This document shows, piece by piece, positions 41,112 to 49,971 of a DNA stretch of 64,000 nt. Origin of the DNA: Paenibacillus sp. FSL R5-0341. Its GTDB lineage: Bacteria; Bacillota; Bacilli; Paenibacillales; Paenibacillaceae. Position 1 is the stretch's first letter. The number at the start of each line of letters is the position of its first letter. Where the stretch lies: positions 2,170,001-2,234,000 of the forward strand of contig NZ_CP150241.1 of NCBI RefSeq assembly GCF_037975235.1, written 5' to 3'. The translations under genes and the position numbers were made by a program. Below the pieces are notes generated by a model. It had not been told where the DNA came from, searched no databases, and saw only the letters and a program-made list of their open reading frames with translations.

Positions 41112-43730
41112 ATGAAATCGAACCAACAATCGTACCAATTAGAAGGACTTAGCGAAAAAATATTTCTGGACCGATACGCTTGGAAGGACGCTGATTCGAA
41201 TCATGCCAAGGTCGGGGATGTTGTATTGGTATTAACGAAGGATGATCCCAAGTTCCCAACCAAGGAAGTGGGCGAAATCATAGAACGTCAGGGTCAGCTT
41301 GTACAAGTGAGGACTCGAAGCGGAGAGATCATCAAGACGAACGTAGAGAAATTGACACTCAACATAGAAAAAACACCGGAAGAGATGTGGAACCGTCTTG
41401 CCAAAGCGATGGCTGCTGTCGAATCCACTGCGGATCAGCAATCAACATGGGAATCCAAGTTCCGCTCCGTGTTGGAAGATTGGAAGTTAGTTCCTGGTGG
41501 TCGCATTGCTGCGGGTGCGGGGGCAAGCGATGAGCTGACACTCTTCAATTGTTATGTCATTCCGTCTCCGCAGGACAGTCGGGGTGGCATCATGAGGACT
41601 TTGACCGAGATGACAGAAATTATGGCACGTGGGGGAGGCGTTGGCATTAATTTGTCCTCTTTGCGTCCTCGCCGAGCGGTGGTCAAAGGTGTCAACGGAT
41701 CATCCAGCGGTTCCGTATCATGGGGTGGATTGTTCAGTTATACGACAGGACTGATTGAACAGGGCGGAAGCCGCCGGGGTGCGCTCATGCTGATGATGAA
41801 TGACTGGCATCCGGATGTGCTTGATTTTATTACCGTGAAACAAACGATGGGGCAGGTGACCAATGCCAATCTGTCGGTATGTGTGAGCAACGCATTTATG
41901 GAGGCTGTCAAGCAGGATGGAGATTGGGATTTGGTTTTCCCCGATACGACCGACCCGGACTATGACACCGAGTGGAACGGGGATATGCAGCAATGGAAAG
42001 CCGCAGGTCATTCGATGGTGCACTATCGAACGCTGAAGGCTCGCGAAATCTGGCATACCATTATTGAATCAGCCTGGAAATCGGCAGAGCCTGGTGTGGT
42101 ATTCATGGAGTACTACAACCAGATGTCCAACAGCTGGTACTTCAATCCGATTATCTGTACTAATCCTTGCGCGGAACAGGGTCTGCCTGCCTGGGGTGTA
42201 TGTAATCTGTCAGCGATCAATCTGTCCAAATTCTACGATGAGACGAATCATGATGTGGCGTGGGATGAACTGGCGGAAACCACTCGGATCTCGGCTAGAT
42301 TTTTGGACAATGTCATCGATGCAACACCATATCATTTTGAGGAAAACAGACTGAATCAGCAGCGTGAACGCCGGGTTGGGCTTGGTACCATGGGACTGGC
42401 AGAGCTGATGATTAAGCTGCGTATTCGATACGGCAGTCCTGAATCTCTTGCATTTCTGGATAAACTGTATGGATTCATGGCAAAGGAGGCCTATCTGGCA
42501 TCGGCAGAGATTGCAGCAGAGAAGGGTGCTTTCCCAGCATTTGAAGCTGAACCGTACTTACAGAGTGGATTCATGAAAAACATGGTTGCGACGTACCCTG
42601 AAGTGGGAGAGGCCATTCGTAAACAGGGCATTCGAAATGTCACGCTGATCACTCAGGCGCCAACGGGAAGTACTGGTACGATGGTGGGCACATCCACAGG
42701 TATTGAGCCGTATTTCGCCTTCAAGTATTTCCGTCAAAGCCGTCTAGGTTATGATGAACAGTTCGTACCGATTGCACAAGATTGGCTGGATGAACATCCG
42801 GGTGAAGCTTTACCCGACTATTATGTGACAGCGATGGATCTGTCGGCTGAGAACCATATCCGGGTGCAGGCCGCGATTCAGCAATGGGTGGATAGCTCAA
42901 TCTCGAAGACCGCCAACTGTCCGGCTGATTTTACAGTGGAGGATACGGCAGAGCTATACGAACTGGCCTTCGACCTTGGCTGCAAAGGAGTAACGATATA
43001 CCGCGATGGTAGCAGGGATGTACAGGTATTGTCCACGTCGAAGAAGGAAGAGACGAAGGCAGAAAATCTGAACACGGCGGAAGCAGGAGAGAAGACTGAC
43101 GTATCTGCAATAGATAAACCGAATAACATCGGAGGGCAGGCAGGTGTTGGAGCTTTCAATAGCGAGGTTGATGTGGAGACTCTTTCTTCCAATCAAACCT
43201 CTTCGTCTGCTACAGTGCTCGATAAACAATATAGAAGCCGTCCCCAGGTACTGCGCGGTGCGACATACAAAATCAATACGCCATTCGGCATGGCATACAT
43301 TACAATCAATGATCTGGAGGGAACCCCGGGTGAAATTTTCCTGAACGTAGGCAAAGCAGGATCGGATGTGTTCGCGATGGCTGAGGCACTCGGTCGGGTA
43401 TGCTCACTGTTCCTGCGATACGGAGATCATGGGCATAAGGTTGAACTGTTGATCAAACATCTCAAGGGAATCGGAGGTTCAGGAGCGATTGGCTTCGGAG
43501 CCAATCGGGTGGAATCGATTGCAGATGCAGTCGCCAAAGCATTGGAAAGTCATGTGCAGAGCAATGTGCAGGAGAACGAAACTGGAGCATTGAAAGAACA
43601 GAACCAAGTGGAGGATCAGAAAACCTTTATCGAATCGAGAGATTTATGTCCTTCCTGCGGCTCGGCATCCTTGATGAATGTGGAAGGATGCAAAACATGC
43701 AGCAACTGTGGGTACAGTAAGTGTAATTAA
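41112..43730 (+). CDS. nrdJ: Class II (adenosylcobalamin-dependent) ribonucleotide reductase
   Basis: Reduces ribonucleotides to deoxyribonucleotides using B12, independent of oxygen. The 872-residue protein has the barrel motifs FNCYVIPSPQDSRGGI, NPCAEQGLPAWGVCNLS (active cysteine and glutamate), and TQAPTGSTGTMVGTSTGIEP. The C-terminal region has a TSCPD-like domain (TYKINTPFGMAYITIND) and ends in a zinc-ribbon-like CPSCGS...CKTCSNCGYSKC. The first 60 residues form a small beta domain seen in Firmicute NrdJ proteins. The start ATG 41112 lies 12 bases after GGAGG; TTG 41100 abuts it. Two NrdR boxes precede it. Confidence 0.94.
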   Translation: MKSNQQSYQLEGLSEKIFLDRYAWKDADSNHAKVGDVVLVLTKDDPKFPTKEVGEIIERQGQLVQVRTRSGEIIKTNVEKLTLNIEKTPEEMWNRLAKAMAAVESTADQQSTWESKFRSVLEDWKLVPGGRIAAGAGASDELTLFNCYVIPSPQDSRGGIMRTLTEMTEIMARGGGVGINLSSLRPRRAVVKGVNGSSSGSVSWGGLFSYTTGLIEQGGSRRGALMLMMNDWHPDVLDFITVKQTMGQVTNANLSVCVSNAFMEAVKQDGDWDLVFPDTTDPDYDTEWNGDMQQWKAAGHSMVHYRTLKAREIWHTIIESAWKSAEPGVVFMEYYNQMSNSWYFNPIICTNPCAEQGLPAWGVCNLSAINLSKFYDETNHDVAWDELAETTRISARFLDNVIDATPYHFEENRLNQQRERRVGLGTMGLAELMIKLRIRYGSPESLAFLDKLYGFMAKEAYLASAEIAAEKGAFPAFEAEPYLQSGFMKNMVATYPEVGEAIRKQGIRNVTLITQAPTGSTGTMVGTSTGIEPYFAFKYFRQSRLGYDEQFVPIAQDWLDEHPGEALPDYYVTAMDLSAENHIRVQAAIQQWVDSSISKTANCPADFTVEDTAELYELAFDLGCKGVTIYRDGSRDVQVLSTSKKEETKAENLNTAEAGEKTDVSAIDKPNNIGGQAGVGAFNSEVDVETLSSNQTSSSATVLDKQYRSRPQVLRGATYKINTPFGMAYITINDLEGTPGEIFLNVGKAGSDVFAMAEALGRVCSLFLRYGDHGHKVELLIKHLKGIGGSGAIGFGANRVESIADAVAKALESHVQSNVQENETGALKEQNQVEDQKTFIESRDLCPSCGSASLMNVEGCKTCSNCGYSKCN

Positions 43731-43755
43731 GTATCACTAGAAAAAAGAGAAAGAG

Positions 43756-43797
43756 AAAAGGCGTTCCATGACTCATCAAGAGTTAGGAATGCCTTTT
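43756..43797 (+). terminator. Terminator of nrdJ
   Basis: AAAAGGCGTTCC and GGAATGCCTTTT pair, with an inner ACTC/GAGT stem; a T-rich tail follows. Confidence 0.75.
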
Positions 43798-44330
43798 CGT
43801 GTTTTAGCTAACTAACTTGGGTCCTAGGCAAGAAGAAGCAATTATGAGCAAAACTTTCAATCCGGTCTGACATAGGTTTATAATGGATATTGGCTGTTGA
43901 GCAAGTCGGCAGCCTTTTGTTATGAATTCAATTGTTTCAATCGATGTGTGCGTGGGTATGCGGGTTCGCGCAAGCCGGACAGGTAATTTTAGCCACTCGA
44001 TGAAAAGTACTATATTTAACGACAAAATTAGAGTATGATTTTACAGCTATATGAGCTGGCAGGAAAGGTTACATCGGTTTCATCATTTGTAACTACTACT
44101 GTAAAGTATGAATCTTATTTCGGGCGTATAATGCTAAACGTGAACTAACGAATGAATATAAAGAATATCGTAATGATTAAAACTTAATGGACAGGCAATA
44201 CGTCTTCTTTATGTTGTAAATGAAAGATGGAAGGTGCAATACGTATGTTAATGACAACCAGAACGATCAGGAGTTCCTCTATGCCCCCAACACCAATGTT
44301 GTTGACTCACAGTAGCAAGGAGGGGCATGC
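43798..44330. other. Intergenic region upstream of oatA
   Basis: About 530 bp without a supported gene. A TATAAT at 44127-44132 is the best -10 candidate for oatA but has no good -35. A 33-codon reading frame from ATG 44245 overlaps the oatA start by 16 bases and could be a leader, with weak evidence. Nothing else was recognised. Confidence 0.4.
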
Positions 44331-46415
44331 ATGTCACAATCTTTAAATAGCAAGAGACATATGAACGGACTTGACGGCTTACGAGCCATCGCTGTACTTG
44401 CGGTAATCGCGTATCATCTGAATTTGGATTTTATTCCGGGCGGACTGCTCGGTGTAGGTATATTTTTTGTTCTATCGGGATATTTGATTACAGATATTCT
44501 CGTGTCACAGTGGCAGGAACATGGACGCATTTCTCTCGGTGATTTCTGGGTAAGACGGGTGAGGCGTCTGCTTCCAGGCATGCTGACCATGACAGCTGTA
44601 GTGATGATCTGGCTGGCCTGTTCAGACCCATCCCGGCTCGCTGCACTTCGTGGTGATATCGTTTCGGGTGTATTATACATAAGTAATTGGTGGTATATCT
44701 TTCACAACGTATCCTATTTCGAAAGTTTCGGCCCGCCATCACCTTTTGGACATTTCTGGTCACTGGCTGTGGAAGAGCAATTTTACCTCTTATGGCCTCT
44801 TCTACTGATCGCAGCAATCGTAGTGTTCAAAAGAAAGGGATGGCTGGTCGTCTTCATTGTTGTCGCAGCTGAATTGTCTGCTGGCGCAATGGCCATCATG
44901 TATAATCCGGATCTGGACCCGAGCCGTGTATATTATGGAACAGACACACGGGCATTCGCACTGCTGGCAGGTGCTGCTCTTGCGGTGGTGTGGCCTAGTC
45001 GCAAGCTGTCGAACTCTCTGCCTGGCATGAACAGGCTTGTGCTCGATGTGTCGGGACTGGCTGCGCTCGCACTATTGATCTATATGATGCTGAATAGCAG
45101 TGAATATGATCCGTTTCTATATCAAGGGGGCATGGTGCTTCAGGCTATCGCAACGACTTTGCTGGTAGCGGTGTTGGCTCACCCATCATCTTTCCTGGCA
45201 CGTATTATTGGAGCGAAGCCACTACGCTGGATCGGAGAGCGATCCTACGGATTATATCTGTGGCATTATCCTGTCATTATTTTAACGAATCCCGCGGTGG
45301 ATACGGGAGGAGCGCATCCTGTGCGAATCATTTTACAGGTTGCTGCAACGGTTGTACTGGCCTCATTGTCCCTTAAATATATTGAAAACCCGATCCGGTA
45401 CAACGGATTCCGCGATTCTTGGTCCCGTTTATGGGGAAGAGGGCGGTCATCGATTGGTATACGTAATGTATGGTGGAAGCGAGCGGGTCTGTTGATGACG
45501 ATTCTGCTGTTGTCCTATACGGTATCTCAGATGATGGTCTCTCATGCAGCGAATTCCGACTCCCATTCGGTATCGATGTCCAACACATTGAATGGAGAGA
45601 ATTCTGTAGCAGAGGAACAGGGGCAGGATGTTGTACCAGCTATTACAGCGACGTCAGGCTCTGGCCAAAAGAACGATGCTCATAGCCATAAACCGGAAGC
45701 GGGAACGAAAGATGATTCGGGGAAAAATGACAAGCCGACAGGAGAGTCTACTCCAGAATCGAAACCTGGCGACCAGAACGCTTCTGCAAATCCAGGCAAG
45801 GATGGTCAGTCTGATGACAAGCCGGCTGATGACTCTGTGACTAACGAGAATGATGCTCCGGACGACGCTGAAGTGAACCAATCTGATGGTACGGATGATG
45901 CACCTGATTCAGCTCAGGAAAATGAAGAAACAGCTCCTCCTGCCGGGGATGGAAAGGTTCATTATACGGTCATTGGAGATTCCGTGATTTTGGATGCAAA
46001 ACCTTATCTGGAGAAAAGCATATCGGGAGTATACGTGGATGGACATGTCGGTCGTCAAATGTGGCAGGCTGGCGATGTATTGGAAGGCTTGAAGCGAGAC
46101 AACCAAATGGGCAGCAAAGTGGTGCTGGAACTTGGGACAAATGGTTCTTTTAACTCCAAAAACTTGAATGCTGTGCTTGATGATCTGAAGGATGAAGATC
46201 AGGTATATCTGGTTACTGTGCGCGTACCTCGTCCGTGGGAACGAACGGTGAACAGGGCTTTGAATGAGGCTGCATCCAAATACAGTAATGTCTCGCTGAT
46301 TGACTGGAACAGTGCAAGTGAAGGACATGACGAATATTTTGAAAAAGATGGTGTGCATCTCACTACGCAAGGCTCCGAAGCTTTTGCAGAACTGGTGAAA
46401 AACAGTATTCAATAA
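44331..46415 (+). CDS. OatA-like membrane O-acetyltransferase with SGNH domain
   Basis: A 694-residue two-domain enzyme of the peptidoglycan or surface-glycan O-acetylation type. The N-terminal acyltransferase-3 domain has about 10-11 transmembrane helices (GLDGLRAIAVLAVIAYH start; RRVRRLLPGM). A low-complexity Asp/Glu/Ser/Pro linker covers about residues 415-545. The C-terminal extracellular SGNH domain has Ser551 in VIGDSVI, an asparagine block in LELGTNGS, and Asp673/His676 in KDGVHLT. O-acetylation protects wall glycan from lysozyme. The start ATG 44331 follows AAGGAGGGG. It is monocistronic. Confidence 0.9.
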   Translation: MSQSLNSKRHMNGLDGLRAIAVLAVIAYHLNLDFIPGGLLGVGIFFVLSGYLITDILVSQWQEHGRISLGDFWVRRVRRLLPGMLTMTAVVMIWLACSDPSRLAALRGDIVSGVLYISNWWYIFHNVSYFESFGPPSPFGHFWSLAVEEQFYLLWPLLLIAAIVVFKRKGWLVVFIVVAAELSAGAMAIMYNPDLDPSRVYYGTDTRAFALLAGAALAVVWPSRKLSNSLPGMNRLVLDVSGLAALALLIYMMLNSSEYDPFLYQGGMVLQAIATTLLVAVLAHPSSFLARIIGAKPLRWIGERSYGLYLWHYPVIILTNPAVDTGGAHPVRIILQVAATVVLASLSLKYIENPIRYNGFRDSWSRLWGRGRSSIGIRNVWWKRAGLLMTILLLSYTVSQMMVSHAANSDSHSVSMSNTLNGENSVAEEQGQDVVPAITATSGSGQKNDAHSHKPEAGTKDDSGKNDKPTGESTPESKPGDQNASANPGKDGQSDDKPADDSVTNENDAPDDAEVNQSDGTDDAPDSAQENEETAPPAGDGKVHYTVIGDSVILDAKPYLEKSISGVYVDGHVGRQMWQAGDVLEGLKRDNQMGSKVVLELGTNGSFNSKNLNAVLDDLKDEDQVYLVTVRVPRPWERTVNRALNEAASKYSNVSLIDWNSASEGHDEYFEKDGVHLTTQGSEAFAELVKNSIQ

Positions 46416-46494
46416 TCACTCCATTTACAATAAGATTTAGCACTTATACATTATATATGGCCTGGGTGTAAGCTACCGATGGCTACAACAAGAG

Positions 46495-46521
46495 AGAGCT
46501 CTCATGGTGAGAGCTCTTTTT
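46495..46521 (+). terminator. Terminator of the oatA-like gene
   Basis: AGAGCTCTC-ATGGT-GAGAGCTCT followed by T5. Confidence 0.85.
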
Positions 46522-46612
46522 ATATGTTATGAACAATAAATCGGCAAAATAAGTTCTAACAGGGGAACCGATATTTTTCACCCCTGCATCCGTGGATCGT
46601 CACCTTACGATA

Positions 46613-46626
46613 TGATAGCGTTACCA
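46613..46626 (+). promoter_or_regulatory. Putative cre site upstream of the sugar-binding protein gene
   Basis: TGATAGCGTTACCA differs from TGWNANCGNTNWCA at one position. It overlaps a TATGAT -10 candidate (46611-46616), which suits CcpA repression of the mannoside locus. Confidence 0.5.
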
Positions 46627-46668
46627 TTTACAATAAGTGTAATCAAATCGCCAAGGGGGAATATAGAG

Positions 46669-47982
46669 ATGTTGAAAAAATGGCTTTCGGGTTTTCTGGC
46701 AATAACATTGTTCTCCATTGTTCTTGCTGGCTGTACTGGCGGGGATACTTCAGAAGGAGGAAGCGGCAATGACAAAGTAACCGTCACTCTCTGGCACAAC
46801 TGGACTGGACAGGATGCGAAGGCGGTTGCGATGCGCAAAATTATTGAAGATTTTCGCGCGGCGCATCCAGATATTGAAGTCGTGGATGAAGGTCTACCAA
46901 CAGATGGTCTCAAAACCCGGCTTCGCACGGTGGCGGCTGCCAACGAGATGCCAGATCTGTTCGTGATGTGGCCGGATGCGATGACCAAGGAATTTGTAAA
47001 AGGGGATCTGTTACAGCCCATTAATGCAGAGCTGGACGCGAAGCCGGAGTGGAAAGACAACTTTATCCCGAATGCACTGGATGGATACACCCTGGACGGG
47101 AACATCTACTCCGTACCCATGAATCTGGCACCAAGTTCCTTCATTTATTACAATGAAGCACTCTTCAAACAGTACAACGTGAAAGTACCTGAGACGTGGG
47201 CGGAATTGGAACAGGCGATTGCCACATTTAATCAAAATAAAGTCATTCCCATGGCGCTTGGCAACAAGGCCAACTGGGTAGCACAATCAACGATATTCAG
47301 TACACTGGCTGACCGGATTACTGGCACAGACTGGTTCCTGAAAGCTGCAGCACAAGAGGGTGCAAGCTTTACCGATCCACAATTTATTGAAGCCTTGAAC
47401 AAGATGCAGGAGCTTGGCAACACCAAAGCATTCCAAGATGGATTCAACAGTATCGATGAGACGCAGATGATGCAGCTTTATTTCCAAGGTAAGGCAGCGA
47501 TGGTCATGAACGGCGGATGGGCCTTGGCGAACTTGGTGAACAATGCACCTGAAGAGGTGTTGAACAACACCCATATTACGATTCTTCCTCCAGTGGACGG
47601 AGGTCAGGGTGAACCAAGAACAACATCCGGTGTTGTAGGAACCGGGCTGGGTGTAAGTAAAAAGCTGAGCGGTGCACAAAAAGAGGCAGCGATGGAGTTG
47701 TTCTACGCGCTCGCAGGACCGGAAGGTCAGAAGGCCACATTGGATAGCAGCACATTGGTGAGTTACAAGATTGATCTGGACAAAACCAAGGCGCATCCAT
47801 TGTTCGTTGAATTATATGATCTGATGCAGGAAGTGAAGATTACGCCAGTATACGATTCCAAGCTAGGATCGGCAACGGTTGAGGTGATTAATAATGCTTT
47901 GCAAGAGTTGCTTATGGGAGGTAAGGCCGAAGACATTGCGGCCAAAATACAGGCGGCTCAAGCCAATGCTGTTAGTCAGTGA
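46669..47982 (+). CDS. Sugar ABC transporter substrate-binding lipoprotein
   Basis: A 437-residue family 1 extracellular solute-binding protein. Signal peptide with lipobox VLAGC, lipidated Cys22. Typical start of the mature part is VTVTLWHNWTGQDAKA, with the family segment AAANEMPDLFVMWPD. It captures oligosaccharides and delivers them to the two downstream permeases. Genomic linkage with a GH2 beta-mannosidase suggests beta-mannosides as ligands (inference). The start ATG 46669 follows AAGGGGG; an in-frame ATG at 46612 lies upstream of the ribosome binding site. A terminator-like hairpin follows. Confidence 0.9.
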   Translation: MLKKWLSGFLAITLFSIVLAGCTGGDTSEGGSGNDKVTVTLWHNWTGQDAKAVAMRKIIEDFRAAHPDIEVVDEGLPTDGLKTRLRTVAAANEMPDLFVMWPDAMTKEFVKGDLLQPINAELDAKPEWKDNFIPNALDGYTLDGNIYSVPMNLAPSSFIYYNEALFKQYNVKVPETWAELEQAIATFNQNKVIPMALGNKANWVAQSTIFSTLADRITGTDWFLKAAAQEGASFTDPQFIEALNKMQELGNTKAFQDGFNSIDETQMMQLYFQGKAAMVMNGGWALANLVNNAPEEVLNNTHITILPPVDGGQGEPRTTSGVVGTGLGVSKKLSGAQKEAAMELFYALAGPEGQKATLDSSTLVSYKIDLDKTKAHPLFVELYDLMQEVKITPVYDSKLGSATVEVINNALQELLMGGKAEDIAAKIQAAQANAVSQ

Positions 47983-48074
47983 CATTCGTTAAACTAGACA
48001 GCGATTGCGATTGTACATCTTGACGATGAATTAACAATGAACTTATAACATCACATATGTGGCTGGTTATCCGT

Positions 48075-48110
48075 TAAAACCCCTTCCCGGCAGGGGAGGG
48101 GTTTTAAGTA
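48075..48110 (+). terminator. Hairpin between binding-protein and permease genes
   Basis: AAAACCCCT.CCC and GGGGAGGGGTTTT pair strongly. In ABC operons such a partial terminator or stabilising hairpin commonly raises binding-protein levels over the permeases. Confidence 0.65.
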
Positions 48111-48168
48111 TAGATGTAACTAGCTCATCGCAGGTTGGGAAAGGCATTCATGGAGGGGAAGTGAACAG

Positions 48169-49050
48169 ATGAACGCACTGCGCAGTCGGCGTTTTATTAT
48201 GCTGGGGCTGGCCCCGGCAGTCATCATTTATGCATTGTTTGTATTTGTACCGGTCGTGTGGTCAGCGTACTACGGGTTCTTCAACTGGTCTGGCATCGGG
48301 GCATCCAAATATATTGGTGTCGATAATTACATTGAGATCTGGCATGACCCTGTATTTTGGCGGGCGCTGAAAAATAACGTTATCTTTGTGTTGGCGTCTG
48401 TATTTGGTCAAATTCCGTTAGCACTGATGCTGGCGGTCATATTACACAAGAGTAATCCATTGCAGCGGTTTCTGCGTTCAGCGGTATTTCTGCCGATGGT
48501 GTTATCCACTGTAGTTATCGGAATGATCTGGCAGTATATCTATCATCCACAGATCGGGATATTGAACTTTCTGTTGGATGCACTGGGGCTGGAGAGTTGG
48601 AAGCTGCAATGGCTGTCCGATGACAAGATTGCCATTTTCTCATTGGTACCGCCGCTGCTCTGGAGCTTTGTGGGGTTGTATCTGATTATCTTCATCTCGG
48701 CGCTGCAGAATATTCCCGGCGAGATTCATGATGCTGCCAAAATAGACGGTGCTTCAGGAATAAGGAAGCTGGTTTCGGTCTCTTTGCCGATGATCTGGGG
48801 GACGGTTCAGGTTGCGATCATTCTATGTATTTCAGGCAGTCTGAAATCATTCGATCTGGTCTACATCATGACCAAAGGTGGGCCGGCTCATGCGACAGAA
48901 CTGCTCGCTACGTATATGTATAATTCGACCTTTACAACATACCGTTATGGTTTTGGTAGTGCCATCTCCACAACCATCGTACTGATCTCCCTGCTGCTGA
49001 TCGGAACAAGCCAGTGGGTCACCAGTCGTAAACGAAAAGAGAACCAATAG
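48169..49050 (+). CDS. Sugar ABC transporter permease (MalF/UgpA type)
   Basis: A 293-residue inner-membrane permease with six transmembrane helices. The EAA loop that contacts the ATPase reads EIHDAAKIDGASGIRKLVSV. LAPAVIIYALFVFVPVVWSAYYGFFNW at the N terminus is typical (blocks LAPAVIIYALF and YYGFFNW). The start ATG 48169 follows TGGAGGGGAAG. It partners with the next gene. No ATPase gene lies in the locus, so a shared MsmX-type ATPase elsewhere is likely. Confidence 0.92.
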   Translation: MNALRSRRFIMLGLAPAVIIYALFVFVPVVWSAYYGFFNWSGIGASKYIGVDNYIEIWHDPVFWRALKNNVIFVLASVFGQIPLALMLAVILHKSNPLQRFLRSAVFLPMVLSTVVIGMIWQYIYHPQIGILNFLLDALGLESWKLQWLSDDKIAIFSLVPPLLWSFVGLYLIIFISALQNIPGEIHDAAKIDGASGIRKLVSVSLPMIWGTVQVAIILCISGSLKSFDLVYIMTKGGPAHATELLATYMYNSTFTTYRYGFGSAISTTIVLISLLLIGTSQWVTSRKRKENQ

Positions 49051-49065
49051 AAAGGAGGAGCTATC

Positions 49066-49941
49066 ATGCGTGTGACACCTGTATCCCTACCATCACCACG
49101 AAGTGGCTCGGGCCATCCGATTCGCCGCCTTCGCAGCGGAATTGTTTGGACGCTGCTGACGGTCTATGGTATTTTAACATTGTATCCGTTCTATTGGCTC
49201 GTGATTAGTGCATTCAAAACGAATGAAGATTTCTATAGCAGGCCCTTCGGTCTGCCGGAAAACTGGAATGTTGCCAATTTCAGCAATGCATGGGAAAGCT
49301 CCAGGCTGGGAACCGCTTTTGGCAATTCACTCATTGTATCGGTTGGATCACTTATTTTGACGCTGTTTATTGCAGCGCTGGCTTCATTCATCCTGGCCCG
49401 TTTCCAGTTTCGCTGGAAAGGGTTAATCATGACGTTTTTCGTGGTAGGCATGCTCATTCCGATCCATAGTACACTTGTCCCTTTATTTATTCTAATGAAA
49501 CAAATGTCCCTGCTAAATACGTACTGGGCATTAATCTTACCGTATACGGCCTTTGCATTGCCTACGGCTATTTTCGTGCTTACTGCCTATCTGACAAGTG
49601 TTCCACGTGATATTGAAGAGGCGGCTTTCATTGATGGAACAGGACTGTGGGGGCTGTTTACCCGAATCATGCTGCCTATGTCTGTCCCTGCGTTGTCGAC
49701 GGTTACGATCCTGAGTTTCCTGCATGCGTGGAATGACTTTTCATTTGCGCTTGTGTTCATCAACAAAACCGGATTGAAAACGCTACCGCTGGCCATTGCG
49801 AACTTTGCGGATGGATATCAGACTGATTATGGATTAACGCTTGCTGCCATGACACTGTCGGTCATTCCAACGATTATCCTGTATCTCATATTCCAGGAAC
49901 AGGTTATGAAAGGCATGACAGCCGGAGCAGTCAAAGGGTAA
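49066..49941 (+). CDS. Sugar ABC transporter permease (MalG/UgpE type)
   Basis: A 291-residue permease with six transmembrane helices. The EAA loop is DIEEAAFIDGTGLWGLFTRI and the C terminus reads MKGMTAGAVKG, as in MalG-type proteins. It begins 15 bp after the first permease, with AAAGGAGG upstream of ATG 49066, so the two are co-transcribed. Forms the heterodimeric membrane channel with its neighbour. Confidence 0.92.
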   Translation: MRVTPVSLPSPRSGSGHPIRRLRSGIVWTLLTVYGILTLYPFYWLVISAFKTNEDFYSRPFGLPENWNVANFSNAWESSRLGTAFGNSLIVSVGSLILTLFIAALASFILARFQFRWKGLIMTFFVVGMLIPIHSTLVPLFILMKQMSLLNTYWALILPYTAFALPTAIFVLTAYLTSVPRDIEEAAFIDGTGLWGLFTRIMLPMSVPALSTVTILSFLHAWNDFSFALVFINKTGLKTLPLAIANFADGYQTDYGLTLAAMTLSVIPTIILYLIFQEQVMKGMTAGAVKG

Positions 49942-49971
49942 ACGAAAGCGCATCCAGAGGAGGAGGAACGT

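Noticed and set aside
43800..44025. c-di-GMP or other riboswitch, or 73-codon minus-strand gene, after nrdJ
   Set aside because: A GC-rich stretch around 43960 looked structured, but the conserved riboswitch blocks are absent and the reading frame has no ribosome binding site.
44245..44346. 33-codon possible leader peptide overlapping the oatA start
   Set aside because: The GGAAGGTG upstream is only moderate and the sequence is low in protein character; no conservation evidence.
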